Source of the DNA: Marinagarivorans cellulosilyticus
GTDB taxonomy: Bacteria > Pseudomonadota > Gammaproteobacteria > Pseudomonadales > Cellvibrionaceae
Assembly: GCF_021655555.1 (NCBI RefSeq)
Contig: NZ_AP023086.1
Coordinates: 3,626,685 to 3,690,684, forward strand
Length of the DNA: 64,000 bases
Reading direction: 5' to 3'
Shown here piece after piece: positions 24,982-34,660 of the stretch (position 1 is the stretch's first letter; every line of letters begins with the position of its first letter). Below the pieces are notes generated by a model. That model was given only the letters and a program-made list of their open reading frames with translations. It was not told the DNA's origin and made no database searches. Position numbers and translations under genes: made by a program.

Positions 24982-26865
24982 ATGCGTGCAATGTTGTCTT
25001 TGCTTCTAGTTTTAATGCTACTTAATTTATTAGCTTGCGATGGCGGCGTCGCTCGCCAAGATGAAGTGCCATCGACAATAAGTAGCCATTCGTCGCTTGC
25101 CGCAATATCTTTATCGAGCAGCAGTGCTTTTGCTACCTCAAGCACAGATTCCAGCAGCCAGCCCAGTGTATATTCATCGAGTAGTCAGAGCACTGCTAGC
25201 GTTTTCGAAGAGGGCGATGTTGGGTTTTGCAATACGCTCAGCGCAGCAATAGAAACCGAGCATGACGGTTATTTAGGTGCTGGTTATGCCAATACTCAAA
25301 ATGCAATCGGTTATGGCTTATCTTGGCGGCTAGATGTTGAACATTCTGGCGTTGCGACTTTAAGCATTCGTTACGCTAATGGTGGTGACGCGGCACGTTC
25401 GGCTTTGCTGAGCATTAATAGCGGGGTTGATGGCCAATATGCGCTCAACTTTCCTGCAACCGCTGGTTGGAATGATTGGCTATTAGAAACGCGTAATATT
25501 CAGCTGCAGCAAGGCGTTAACGATATTACCTTACTGGCCAATACAGCAGCTGGCCTAGCCAATATCGATTCAATTACGGTGAAGGCTATTGGCGTAACTG
25601 GGGTTGATTGTGCGGAAGCCCCACCAGCAAGCCCCGATGGAGAAACGTTAGCATTTCCTGGCGCACAAGGTTTTGGCCGCTTTGCCGTTGGCGGCAGGGG
25701 TGGCGAAGTGGTTCACGTAACCAACTTAAATGATAGTGGGCCAGGCTCGTTGAGAGATGCCATTAGCCAACCCAATCGTATTGTGGTTTTTGATGTGGGT
25801 GGCGTGATCAACATTAAAGAACGCTTAGTTTTTAAACACAACCAAACCATTGCTGGGCAAACGGCGCCGGGTGATGGCATTAGCATTTATGGTAACGGGA
25901 CATCTTTTTCGGGCGCATCAAATACCATTGTGCGCTATATCCGCTTTCGCATGGGGAAGGTCGGCTCTAGCGGGAAAGACACAGTATCCATTGCCCATGG
26001 CAATAATATAATTTTTGATCACGTCTCTTTAAGTTGGGGAAGGGATGGCAATTTTGATGTTAATCCAGATTCTGGAAAAGTCATTTCTAACATTACCCTG
26101 CAAGATTCGATAATCGCTCAGGGCCTGCAAACACATTCGACAGGCGGCTTAATGGTAGCCAATGGCGGCGCTTCGATTATTCGCTCTTTGTATATCGATA
26201 ATCACACAAGAAACCCCAAAGCCCGTGGTGTTTTACAGTTTGTGAATAATGTTGTTTATCACTGGCGGGTGGCCGGTTATATTTTGGGCGATTCTGCAGC
26301 AAATTCTGGTACCCGTTACGACGGTGCGATGATTGGTAATTATTTTATTTCTGGGCCAGAAACAAGTGGGGCGGCATTAAAAAGCCCTAGTGCTGTGTAC
26401 CATTTATATGCGCAAGATAATTGGTACGATCCAGATAAAAACGGCCAGCTAGATGGCCGCCTTCTAGGGCAGGGAGATTATGGCAGTGTTACTTGGCACA
26501 CAACGCCCAGTACAGATTACCCCCAGGTTAGCGCGCTTAGTGCCGCAGAGGCTTTAGATTACGTTATTGAGCACGCCGGCGCGTCTAAAGCACGCGATGA
26601 GGTGGACCAATTTTTAATATCAGAGCTGCAATCTTGGGGTAGCGCTGGTGCCACTATAAGTGATGAGCGCGTTTTAGGTTTAGCAAATGTTGTCGGTAAC
26701 ATTGCAGGTGGCTTGGCTTTGCTCGACACAGATAATGATGGCATGCCCGATGAGTGGGAGATTGAACGCGGCCTTAACCCCCAAAATGCTGCTGATGCAA
26801 TGGTAGATTCTAATCAAAATGGTTGGGTTAATATTGAAGAATATATTAATGCTCTTGTGCAATAA
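24982..26865 (+). CDS. PL1-type pectate lyase with CBM35, polyserine-linked lipoprotein
   Basis: A 627-residue secreted lyase that cleaves polygalacturonate by beta-elimination. The signal peptide ends in lipobox LLAC (Cys19). Residues about 30-72 are a Ser-rich linker, about 75-210 a CBM35-type carbohydrate-binding module, and about 220-540 a PL1-like beta-helix (FPGAQGFGRFAVGGRGGEVVHV, GGVINIKERLVF, NIIFDHVSLSWGRDGNFD). The end (DTDNDGMPDEWEIERGLNP...) is a calcium-binding thrombospondin-type-3-like repeat often seen in such lyases. Anchored on the cell surface, it would feed the TonB receptor. ATG start; no operator copy is seen upstream. The downstream pectinesterase has the same architecture. 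Confidence 0.9.
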   Translation: MRAMLSLLLVLMLLNLLACDGGVARQDEVPSTISSHSSLAAISLSSSSAFATSSTDSSSQPSVYSSSSQSTASVFEEGDVGFCNTLSAAIETEHDGYLGAGYANTQNAIGYGLSWRLDVEHSGVATLSIRYANGGDAARSALLSINSGVDGQYALNFPATAGWNDWLLETRNIQLQQGVNDITLLANTAAGLANIDSITVKAIGVTGVDCAEAPPASPDGETLAFPGAQGFGRFAVGGRGGEVVHVTNLNDSGPGSLRDAISQPNRIVVFDVGGVINIKERLVFKHNQTIAGQTAPGDGISIYGNGTSFSGASNTIVRYIRFRMGKVGSSGKDTVSIAHGNNIIFDHVSLSWGRDGNFDVNPDSGKVISNITLQDSIIAQGLQTHSTGGLMVANGGASIIRSLYIDNHTRNPKARGVLQFVNNVVYHWRVAGYILGDSAANSGTRYDGAMIGNYFISGPETSGAALKSPSAVYHLYAQDNWYDPDKNGQLDGRLLGQGDYGSVTWHTTPSTDYPQVSALSAAEALDYVIEHAGASKARDEVDQFLISELQSWGSAGATISDERVLGLANVVGNIAGGLALLDTDNDGMPDEWEIERGLNPQNAADAMVDSNQNGWVNIEEYINALVQ

Positions 26866-26933
26866 ATAAGAGCACTTTGTTAAAGACTGCGCCTATAACC
26901 ATTTTACTTATTTAAATACAAACAAGGTTAAAT

Positions 26934-28970
26934 ATGCGATTACATTATTGCCCCACTGTTCTAGCCGCAACACTTTTTATGGCAGGTTGCAACGGGAATA
27001 CAATTAACGACTTACCTGCTAGCCTAAGCAGTGCTGCACAGAACTCGTCAATATCTGTTAGCTCGGAAACAAGTAGCGCGCTAATGTCGAGTAGTGCTAT
27101 GGCAATCAACAGTTCAAGTGAGCAATCTGCATCGAGCGTCGCTGATTCTTTGCCGCTTTTTACGGTTCAGGAATCGGACATGGCGATGTGTCAATACAGC
27201 GGTGTTGTAGATACAAAACACGTAGGTTTTAGCGGCGCAGGCTTTATTGACACATTAAACGAGGCCGGTGCCAGTATTGTGTTTGCTGTTAACGTTAGCA
27301 ACGCGGGCAGCTACGGTATCGATATTCGTTATGCTAACGGCAGCACGCAAGCTCGTGGCGGCAATTTAAGTGCAGAACAAGCCAGTTCAACAACAGCATT
27401 TAATTTAGGTATTACAAATACATGGGATAACTGGCAAGTTGAAAGTGGAGCGCTAGCCTTAGCGCAAGGCAATAACATTGTGCGCTTATCTGCCACAACG
27501 GCCAATGGGTTAGCGAATATTGATTCGATCACTATTGAAGGGCAGGGCCTAAGTACTGGCGAGTGTGGTGAATTACAGGTTGAAGACGGCGGCAGCGATG
27601 TTGTGATTGGCGATGCCCCTGGCGATGTCTACCCACCGGCCGGTGCAGATAATATAAACCCCGATATTAATTTGCGTATTACGTTTGATAGTAAGCCTGC
27701 GATTAATGCGGGAACGGTAAATATTATTGATGCTAATACTGGCGCCCAGGTCGATAGTATTAATGTGGGCCAAGAGCAAGACACTATCGGCGAGCGTAAT
27801 TTAACGGCTTATTTGGTCAGTGTTGTGGGCAATACAATTATTATTAATCCTCACAACAATCGTTTAGCTTACGGAAAAACCTACAATGTCGAAATTGGCA
27901 GTGGGGTATTTAGCGGCCAGATCGAAGGGCAAAATTACGCGGGTGTTTCTGGCACGCAGTGGCAGTTTAGAACGAAGCCAGCAGGCCCTACGAGCGCAAA
28001 TGTTACAGTGGACGACGATGCGCCAGCCGATTTTGGTTCGGTACAGGGCGCGCTTGATTATATTATGAGTAAGCACGGCGGCAACGCGAGCGCACAAATT
28101 AATATTAAAAATGGCGTTTACCCAGAATTACTTCACTTAAAAAATAAAAGTAATCTGCGCATAGTCGGCGAAAGTCAAGCGAATACCATTGTTCGCGCAC
28201 GCAATGGCAATACGATTAATAGCGGCTCCAGCGGTAGACCGCTATTATTAATTAATGGCGGTGATATGGTCTCGTTAGAAAACTTTTCCATACACAATAC
28301 GGCAACGCGCGGCGGTGGTGACGGTCAAGCGGAGGCCATTTATTTTAACAGTGGCGGCCGGCTTGTGGCTAAAAATATGGCCTTTTACAGCGAGCAAGAT
28401 ACCATTTTAACCAAAGGCTATGCGTGGTTTTATAACAGCCTAATTTCTGGCAATGTCGATTTTATTTGGGGTTATCCCAATGTGGCATTGTTTGAAAACA
28501 GCGAAATCCGTACTGTTGGTGATTCTAGTAATCCAAACGGTGATAGTGGCGGCTATGTATTGCAATCACGCTCGCCAACCAATGCATTGGGTTTTGTGTT
28601 TTTAAATAGCCGCTTTACGCGCGGTAAGGGGCCTGCAGGTAATACGCCCGGTAACGGTAAAGCAACACTTGGGCGCGGGGCGAATAAAACGGACAGCTAC
28701 GATAGCGCAGCCTTTATTAATTGCCAAATGGATGCGCATATCCGCAGCGAAGGCTTTGATAGTGGCCGAACACTCAACCCAAGCCAAAGCACTGCGTTGG
28801 CGGGCTACCGCGAATATGGCAGCACGACTTTGTCCGGCAGCCCAATTAATTTGGGCGCGCGCTACAGTGTCTATGCATTAAATGCCGGTGAGGTTAGCCA
28901 ATGGTATTCTAGCCGCGAGAAAATATTTGCCAGCTACAACAATGGTCAAGGTTGGAATCCGGTCCCGTAA
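26934..28970 (+). CDS. CE8 pectinesterase with CBM35 and Ig-like domain, lipoprotein
   Basis: A 678-residue enzyme that removes methyl esters from pectin so that lyases and GH28 can act. The lipobox is at MAGC (Cys19) and a Ser-rich linker runs to about 75. A CBM35 module (about 83-205) is clearly related to that of the lyase upstream, an Ig-like (Big_5) domain follows (about 225-345), and the CE8 beta-helix is about 355-678. Catalytic motifs are QAEAIYF, EQDTIL and VDFIWG; LGRGANK stands where LGRPW is usual. It lies 68 bp after the lyase and probably shares its transcript. A strong hairpin lies downstream. Confidence 0.92.
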   Translation: MRLHYCPTVLAATLFMAGCNGNTINDLPASLSSAAQNSSISVSSETSSALMSSSAMAINSSSEQSASSVADSLPLFTVQESDMAMCQYSGVVDTKHVGFSGAGFIDTLNEAGASIVFAVNVSNAGSYGIDIRYANGSTQARGGNLSAEQASSTTAFNLGITNTWDNWQVESGALALAQGNNIVRLSATTANGLANIDSITIEGQGLSTGECGELQVEDGGSDVVIGDAPGDVYPPAGADNINPDINLRITFDSKPAINAGTVNIIDANTGAQVDSINVGQEQDTIGERNLTAYLVSVVGNTIIINPHNNRLAYGKTYNVEIGSGVFSGQIEGQNYAGVSGTQWQFRTKPAGPTSANVTVDDDAPADFGSVQGALDYIMSKHGGNASAQINIKNGVYPELLHLKNKSNLRIVGESQANTIVRARNGNTINSGSSGRPLLLINGGDMVSLENFSIHNTATRGGGDGQAEAIYFNSGGRLVAKNMAFYSEQDTILTKGYAWFYNSLISGNVDFIWGYPNVALFENSEIRTVGDSSNPNGDSGGYVLQSRSPTNALGFVFLNSRFTRGKGPAGNTPGNGKATLGRGANKTDSYDSAAFINCQMDAHIRSEGFDSGRTLNPSQSTALAGYREYGSTTLSGSPINLGARYSVYALNAGEVSQWYSSREKIFASYNNGQGWNPVP

Positions 28971-28988
28971 CGCTTATACAACCCCTAT

Positions 28989-29034
28989 CAATAGTAGCCA
29001 TCAAGCCGTGTTTGATGGCTACTATTGAATCTTA
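28989..29034 (+). terminator. Terminator after the pectinesterase gene
   Basis: Perfect 16-bp stem CAATAGTAGCCATCAA (28989-29004) / TTGATGGCTACTATTG (29012-29027), 7-base loop, then a weakly T-rich tail. It marks the end of the pectin locus. Confidence 0.75.
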
Positions 29035-29107
29035 TTGCCTTCGTGCTAAGCCTGTCTTGGGCTAAATCACTTTTAGGGCTTGAATTTCACCAGAACAGCA
29101 CCATAAT

Positions 29108-29141
29108 CGGCCGCTTGAGCAATCGGCGGTCGTTTTCTTTT
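29108..29141 (+). terminator. Possible second hairpin terminator
   Basis: CGGCCGC (29108-29114) pairs with GCGGTCG (29126-29132) with one G-U pair, followed by TTTTCTTTT. It stands alone in the gap before the DUF2760 gene, so it may be a back-up terminator or end an unseen small transcript. Confidence 0.4.
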
Positions 29142-29259
29142 GGGCGTTAAAGCCTGTCTTATCGTTAAGCCCTTACCCCTTCACTGTGGCGAACAAGTGA
29201 ATGCCGATGGTTGCACCCTCTAAAGCGAATAACCGTTCAAACGCATCAAGAGTCCCATC

Positions 29260-29856
29260 ATGAGCTTAAATTTTAGTAATGCCGGCGTATTTCCCTCATC
29301 TATCGACTTACTGCATATATTGCTTTTTACGGCTGTCGTATTTTTAATCCTCATTGTTATACGCATTCGTTTAGCATCAAACCAGCCTACGCAAGCGCCG
29401 GTACAACAAAGCCCAGAAGCTAAACAGCCTGCCCCCGAGCAAAACACTCCAAAGGTCGAAAGCCCTATAGCCAGCGCCTCTCCCGATGCCGCATTGCAGT
29501 TACTCAGCTTATTGCAGCAAGAGGCACGCTTTGTCGACTTTACGCAAGAAGATTTAGGGCACTTTTCCGATGCCGAAATAGGCGCGGTTGCCCGTGTAGT
29601 GCACGAAGGCAGCAAAAAAGCATTGGCGACCTATTTTAGTTTTGCGGCTGTTTCGTCGGCCCAAGAAGAGTCTAGTATTACAGTGCCGGCAGGCTTTAAC
29701 CCTGCCGAATACCGCCTAACGGGTAACGTGGTTGGCGAAGCGCCCTTTAATGGCACGCTGATTCATCGCGGCTGGCAGGTTACGAAGAGTAATTTGCCCA
29801 AAATAGCCAAGGGGCACAATACGTCGATTATTGCTCCCGCGGAGGTTGAGCTGTGA
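29260..29856 (+). CDS. DUF2760 protein of the Hsp70 operon
   Basis: A 198-residue protein. One membrane segment lies near the N-terminus (about 18-38, LLHILLFTAVVFLILIVIRI), followed by a Pro/Gln-rich linker. The DUF2760 domain is about 68-198 (ALQLLSLLQQEARFVDFTQEDLGHFSDAEIG, then NVVGEAPFNGTLIHRGWQ and a C-terminal IAPAEVEL). Its function is unknown. It overlaps the following Hsp70 gene by 4 nt (GTGA), and the DUF2760-Hsp70-Hsp70 order recurs in other proteobacteria as I recall. That suggests the three work as a unit at the membrane. ATG start. Confidence 0.85.
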   Translation: MSLNFSNAGVFPSSIDLLHILLFTAVVFLILIVIRIRLASNQPTQAPVQQSPEAKQPAPEQNTPKVESPIASASPDAALQLLSLLQQEARFVDFTQEDLGHFSDAEIGAVARVVHEGSKKALATYFSFAAVSSAQEESSITVPAGFNPAEYRLTGNVVGEAPFNGTLIHRGWQVTKSNLPKIAKGHNTSIIAPAEVEL

Positions 29857-31748
29857 GTGATGCTGTTTCGCGCTATTCTGTGGGGATCGATTTGGGGACT
29901 ACCCATTGCGTTTTATCCTACCTACCTCTAGGGGAAGAGGGTGCAACGCCTAAGATTTTCCCCATTCAGCAGCTTTCTAGACCTGGCGCAGTAGAAGCGC
30001 TGCCGCAGCTGCCTTCATTTAGCTATCAGCCCCACGAAGCAGAAATTAATAGCGAAGCGTGCGTGTTGCCTTGGTCTAGTAGTAGCGCCAGCCTTACTGG
30101 CACCATTGCACGTACTTTGGGCAGTAAAACGCCCATTCGCCTGGTGGCCAGTGCCAAAAGTTGGTTGTGTCATGGTGGCGTTGACCGGCGCGCGAATATT
30201 TTGCCTTTTGGTAGCCCAGAAGAGGTTCAAAAAATTTCGCCGCTCGCGGCAAGTTGCCAATATTTAGCCCACCTTTGCGCGGCTTGGGACCATCAATTCC
30301 CCGCCTCACCGCTAAAAGAGCAAGATGTTACCGTCACTATTCCCGCCTCTTTCGACCCCGTTGCTCGCGAACTAACCGCCGAGGCGGCAAAACATGTGGG
30401 GTTTCAACACCTTACTTTGCTAGAAGAGCCCATGTCCGCCGTTTACAGCTGGGTAAATGCCTGCGGTGATGACTGGCGTAGCCAAGTTAGCGTTGGCGAT
30501 ATTATTTTGGTGGTGGATATCGGCGGCGGTACAACCGATCTATCGCTTGTGGCCGTAGCCGAAGAAGACGGTAATCTCAGCCTTAATCGTATTGCCGTAG
30601 GCGAGCATATTTTGCTAGGTGGCGACAATATGGATTTGGCCCTTGCGTATCGTGTTAAAGCGAAGCTTGCCGAGCAAGGCAAAGCGCTGGAGCCTTGGCA
30701 AATTCAAGGTATTACACAAGCGTGCCGCGATGCTAAGGAATCACTCCTTGCGGACAACGATGTGCAAGCTGTGCCCATCACAATACCTAGCCGTGGCTCT
30801 AAACTGTTTGGCAGTACTTTGCGTTGTGAATTAACCCGTGATGAAGTGACTCAAACATTAGTAGAAGGCTTTTTTCCGCTAACCGATATTGCTGAGCAAC
30901 CTCGCCAAAACCCGCGCAGTGCTTTAACGCAACGTGGCTTGCCGTATGCGCAAGACCCTGCGGTTAGCCGCCACTTGGCCGCGTTTTTAACGCGGCAAAA
31001 AAATGCCGTCGAAGGTGAAGCGCAAGAACCCTTACAGTATGAAGACCCGTTGGCGGCATTTGCGGATCCGCTCGGCGGTGCCAGTGCTGCGCCCGCTAAC
31101 TTCATCAAACCCAGTGCCATTTTATTAAACGGCGGCGTGCTAAAGGCGGCACACATTAAAGCGCGTGTGTTAAGCCAAATTAATCAGTGGTTAACAACAG
31201 CGAATGCTGCTCCAGCACGCTTGTTAGAAGGTGCCGATTTAGATTTAGGTGTTGCCAAAGGGGCTAGCTATTACGGCCAAGTGCGCCAAGGCAAGGGAGT
31301 GCGCATTCGCGGTGGGCTGGCCAATGCCTATTATGTGGGCGTTGAAAGCGCAATGCCGGCCATCCCCGGAATGGAGCCTCCCTTAGAGGCCTTGTGTATT
31401 GCACCTTTTGGCTTAGAAGAGGGCACCCAAGCGCAGGCGGGCGAACAAAGTTTTGGTTTGGTTGTAGGCGAGCCGGTTCATTTTAGGTTCTTTGGCTCTA
31501 GTAGCCGCCACAACGACCAAGCTGGCGCCTTACTTGCGCATTGGGCCGAGGGCGAGCTTAATGAGCTGCCACAAATCAAAGTCGAATTACCTGTAGCGCA
31601 AGGCAAGGCAGGCGATGTTATTCCTGTGCGGCTGTCGTCTTATGTCACAGAAATAGGCACCTTAAAACTAGAGGCTACATTATTAAAGCCCGACGGCCAG
31701 CTCGATACACAGCAGCGTTGGCAAGTTGAGCTGGATGTTCGCGATTAG
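29853..31748 (+). CDS. Hsp70-family (DnaK-like) protein, first copy
   Basis: A 631-residue actin-fold ATPase related to DnaK. The phosphate-binding motifs are VGIDLGTTHCVLSY near the start and VVDIGGGTTDLSLVAV at about 218-233. GGVLKAAHIKARV is the late adenosine-type motif. The C-terminal part is unlike the standard DnaK substrate domain and lacks its EEVD-like tail, so it is a divergent chaperone. Start is GTG, overlapping the DUF2760 gene by 4 nt, which implies translational coupling. A second, longer Hsp70 follows 36 bp on. No DnaJ or GrpE partner is adjacent. Substrate unknown. Confidence 0.9.
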   Translation: MSDAVSRYSVGIDLGTTHCVLSYLPLGEEGATPKIFPIQQLSRPGAVEALPQLPSFSYQPHEAEINSEACVLPWSSSSASLTGTIARTLGSKTPIRLVASAKSWLCHGGVDRRANILPFGSPEEVQKISPLAASCQYLAHLCAAWDHQFPASPLKEQDVTVTIPASFDPVARELTAEAAKHVGFQHLTLLEEPMSAVYSWVNACGDDWRSQVSVGDIILVVDIGGGTTDLSLVAVAEEDGNLSLNRIAVGEHILLGGDNMDLALAYRVKAKLAEQGKALEPWQIQGITQACRDAKESLLADNDVQAVPITIPSRGSKLFGSTLRCELTRDEVTQTLVEGFFPLTDIAEQPRQNPRSALTQRGLPYAQDPAVSRHLAAFLTRQKNAVEGEAQEPLQYEDPLAAFADPLGGASAAPANFIKPSAILLNGGVLKAAHIKARVLSQINQWLTTANAAPARLLEGADLDLGVAKGASYYGQVRQGKGVRIRGGLANAYYVGVESAMPAIPGMEPPLEALCIAPFGLEEGTQAQAGEQSFGLVVGEPVHFRFFGSSSRHNDQAGALLAHWAEGELNELPQIKVELPVAQGKAGDVIPVRLSSYVTEIGTLKLEATLLKPDGQLDTQQRWQVELDVRD

Positions 31749-31784
31749 CTCACGTTAAATTTAGTATCAACGTAAGAGGTCCCA

Positions 31785-34625
31785 GTGAATAAACAAACCG
31801 CGCAGTATTTTGTAGGTATCGATTTAGGCACAACAAATACAGTGGTTGCCTATGCTGCGCTGGCGGATAAAGACCAACCCCAAAAACGCAAAATATTCGA
31901 AATAGAACAGCTGGTGTCGCCAGGAGAAGTGGCTAAAAAGCCCATGCTCCCGTCGTTTCGTTACCACCCAATGGCCGGCGAAATTGCGGCGGTTGATTGC
32001 CAACTACCCTGGTCTAATTCACAGCAATCGCTTGCGTGTGTTAAAGGCGATTTTGAGGGTGCCATTATTGGCGAGTGGGCACGTGAGCTAGGAGCAAAGG
32101 CATCTGGGCGCCAAGTACACAGTGCTAAAAGCTGGCTGTCTCATACTCAAGTAGAGCGCCACGCTGATATTCTGCCCTGGGGTGCCGCGGAAGGTATTCG
32201 CCAAGTATCGCCCGTTGTGGCGAGTGCGAGCTATTTACTGCATGTGCGGCAAGCATGGAATCACGAACACCCCGAGGCTTTGTTAGAAAATCAAGATATC
32301 GTGGTCACGGTACCGGCTTCATTTGATGCCGACGCAAGAGCTTTAACGGTAGAGGCTGCTGCATTAGCAGGGCTTAACCACATTCGTTTATTAGAAGAGC
32401 CCCAAGCCGTTTGCTACCACTGGTATGGCAGCAATAAAGATTCTGTTGAAAAAACCTTAGAAGGCCGCCGGTTACTGATGGTGTGCGATGTAGGTGGCGG
32501 CACGACGGATTTAAGCCTTATTCAAATATCGAAAAAAGCTGGCGAAGAGCTAAACCTCACTCGGGTTGGCGTTGGCGACCATTTAATGCTTGGCGGCGAC
32601 AATGTCGATTTGGCTTTAGCGCATATTGTAGAGCGCCGCCTTAATCTACCCAAAGCCCTTAATGCCGCCCAGTTATCGCAAATTATTGCTCAAACCCGGC
32701 GCGCGAAAGAGCGCTTGCTCGATAACAAAACGTTAGCTCAAGCCACCATTACCCTTGTAGGTAGCGGCTCGCGCCTTATTGCCGGTGCAAAAAGCTGCGA
32801 ATTAACCCAAGCAGAAGTAACCAGCCTAGCGCTAGAGGGGTTTTTCCCCGAAGTCCCTTTGGATGTAACGCCTAAAAAGCGGCGCAGCGCTGTGATGGAG
32901 TTTGGCTTACCTTACGCGGCCGACCCAGCAATTAGCAGGCATTTAGCCAGTTTTATAACTCAGCACGCAAGTGTATGCCAGCAAGCGTTGGGCGTATCAC
33001 AAGCGCAAGACGCTGAGCCTGCCGTGCCAGACTGCATTTTGTTAAACGGCGGCTTATTTAACAGCGCAACCATTCGCCAGCGTTTATTGGCGCAATTAAG
33101 TGCTTGGCGCAAGGGGGCGGCACCTGCTTTGCTCGAAAACAACACGCCGCATTTGGCGGTAGCTTTTGGTGCCGTAAGTTATTTAATGGCCCGCGCAGGT
33201 TCACATAAAACTATTTCTGGTGGCTCGGCGAGGGCGTTTTTTTTGGTGTTAGACGCTCAAGAAGCCGAAGCGCGACAAGCGGTGTGTTTGTTGCCAAAAG
33301 GGGCCGAAGATGGCGTTGAATACTTATTGGCGCAGCAAAATTTTGTCCTGCGGCTAGATCAGCCCGTGAATTTCACATTGGCATCAACTCGATCTAGTGA
33401 AGTTTACCGAGCGGGCGATAAAGTGCCACTAGACGACGACTTTTTTCAATTGCCCTCGTTAGTGACCAAAATTAATAGCCACGAAGTTTCAAACGCGAAA
33501 GCCATTGTTACGAAACCGGGCGGACTTTACCTTCCGGTTAACTTAAATGTTCAATTGACAGAAGTCGGCACGTTGCAAGTCGAGTGTTTAGCGCAAGATA
33601 ACAGCCATAAATGGGCGTTAGAATTTGAGGCACGCGCTGGGCAGCGCACAGCTTCGGCGGCACAAGCAGCATTACCGCCTAATTTTGCGCAAGCCTGCGA
33701 AAAAATAGAAGAAGTTTTTGGCAACAGGAAAGCGAGCGATAAAAACAAAGCGGTTAAAAACCTACGTAAATCTTTAGAAGGCTTGCTTGGGCCACGACAG
33801 CAATGGGGTGTTCAGCTTTTGCGGGCAATCTTTGATGTACTGGTCGAACATAAAGAAAAACGACGTCGTTCAGCTGCACATGAAAGGCTTTGGTTTAACC
33901 TAACGGGTTATTGCTTGCGCCCAGGGTGTGGTGAAGCGGCCGATATTTGGCGAATTGAAAAAGTATGGCCGTTATACGAAGAATTTTTAACCTTCGATAA
34001 AGAAACACAAAGCTGGATAGATTTTTGGACATTTTGGCGCCGTGCCGCCGGTGGTTTAGATGCGCAACAACAGCTACATGTTTTTGAAGGCTTAGCCCCT
34101 TACGCCGATCCGCAATACATTAATTCACGCAAGGTAATTGGTGAAGCTAAACTAATCTCTTACGATGATGTATTGCGTTTGCTGGCTTCGTTAGAGCGGG
34201 TGCCCCAGCAGCACAAAATAACCCTTGTTAATCATTTAATAACCCGCCTCACGTTGAAAAACCCATCACCAATCAGTTATTGGGCCATTGGCCGCATCGC
34301 TACACGCGTGCCTTTTTACAGCAGTAATCACCATGTGGTTCCTGCCGATATTGTTAACCCATGGTTGCACGATTTGTTGAAACTTAATTGGAGAGCCGAT
34401 GCGCAAATCGCTTTTTGCGCGGTAATGATGGCCCGCATGAGCGGCGATCGTCACCGAGATATCGATAGCGAATTGCGCGCAGCGATCGAAACAAAACTCC
34501 ACCATAGTAAAGCGCCTAGCACTTGGCTTGGCATGCTAAACAGTGCCGATGAATTATCATCAAGTGACAATGAAAAGATATTTGGCGAAGCTTTACCGGC
34601 AGGGCTTGCACTGCTGGAAGCCTGA
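31785..34625 (+). CDS. Hsp70-family protein with long C-terminal extension, second copy
   Basis: A 946-residue paralogue of the preceding Hsp70. It has GIDLGTTNTVVAYAAL, VCDVGGGTTDLSLIQI and LNGGLFNSATIRQRLL in the ATPase part (to about residue 480), followed by a DnaK-like beta region. The extra region of about 300 residues at the end (ACEKIEEVFGNRKASDKNKAVKNL..., GYCLRPGCGEAADIWRIEKV) matches the DUF3731-type tail of this subgroup. It starts at GTG with AGAGGT upstream. The two Hsp70 proteins share the KSWLSH/KSWLCH region and probably arose by duplication. A role as a specialised folding machine is an inference. Confidence 0.9.
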   Translation: MNKQTAQYFVGIDLGTTNTVVAYAALADKDQPQKRKIFEIEQLVSPGEVAKKPMLPSFRYHPMAGEIAAVDCQLPWSNSQQSLACVKGDFEGAIIGEWARELGAKASGRQVHSAKSWLSHTQVERHADILPWGAAEGIRQVSPVVASASYLLHVRQAWNHEHPEALLENQDIVVTVPASFDADARALTVEAAALAGLNHIRLLEEPQAVCYHWYGSNKDSVEKTLEGRRLLMVCDVGGGTTDLSLIQISKKAGEELNLTRVGVGDHLMLGGDNVDLALAHIVERRLNLPKALNAAQLSQIIAQTRRAKERLLDNKTLAQATITLVGSGSRLIAGAKSCELTQAEVTSLALEGFFPEVPLDVTPKKRRSAVMEFGLPYAADPAISRHLASFITQHASVCQQALGVSQAQDAEPAVPDCILLNGGLFNSATIRQRLLAQLSAWRKGAAPALLENNTPHLAVAFGAVSYLMARAGSHKTISGGSARAFFLVLDAQEAEARQAVCLLPKGAEDGVEYLLAQQNFVLRLDQPVNFTLASTRSSEVYRAGDKVPLDDDFFQLPSLVTKINSHEVSNAKAIVTKPGGLYLPVNLNVQLTEVGTLQVECLAQDNSHKWALEFEARAGQRTASAAQAALPPNFAQACEKIEEVFGNRKASDKNKAVKNLRKSLEGLLGPRQQWGVQLLRAIFDVLVEHKEKRRRSAAHERLWFNLTGYCLRPGCGEAADIWRIEKVWPLYEEFLTFDKETQSWIDFWTFWRRAAGGLDAQQQLHVFEGLAPYADPQYINSRKVIGEAKLISYDDVLRLLASLERVPQQHKITLVNHLITRLTLKNPSPISYWAIGRIATRVPFYSSNHHVVPADIVNPWLHDLLKLNWRADAQIAFCAVMMARMSGDRHRDIDSELRAAIETKLHHSKAPSTWLGMLNSADELSSSDNEKIFGEALPAGLALLEA

Positions 34626-34660
34626 AACACTGCATATTTTACATAAACGGCTAAGTGATT

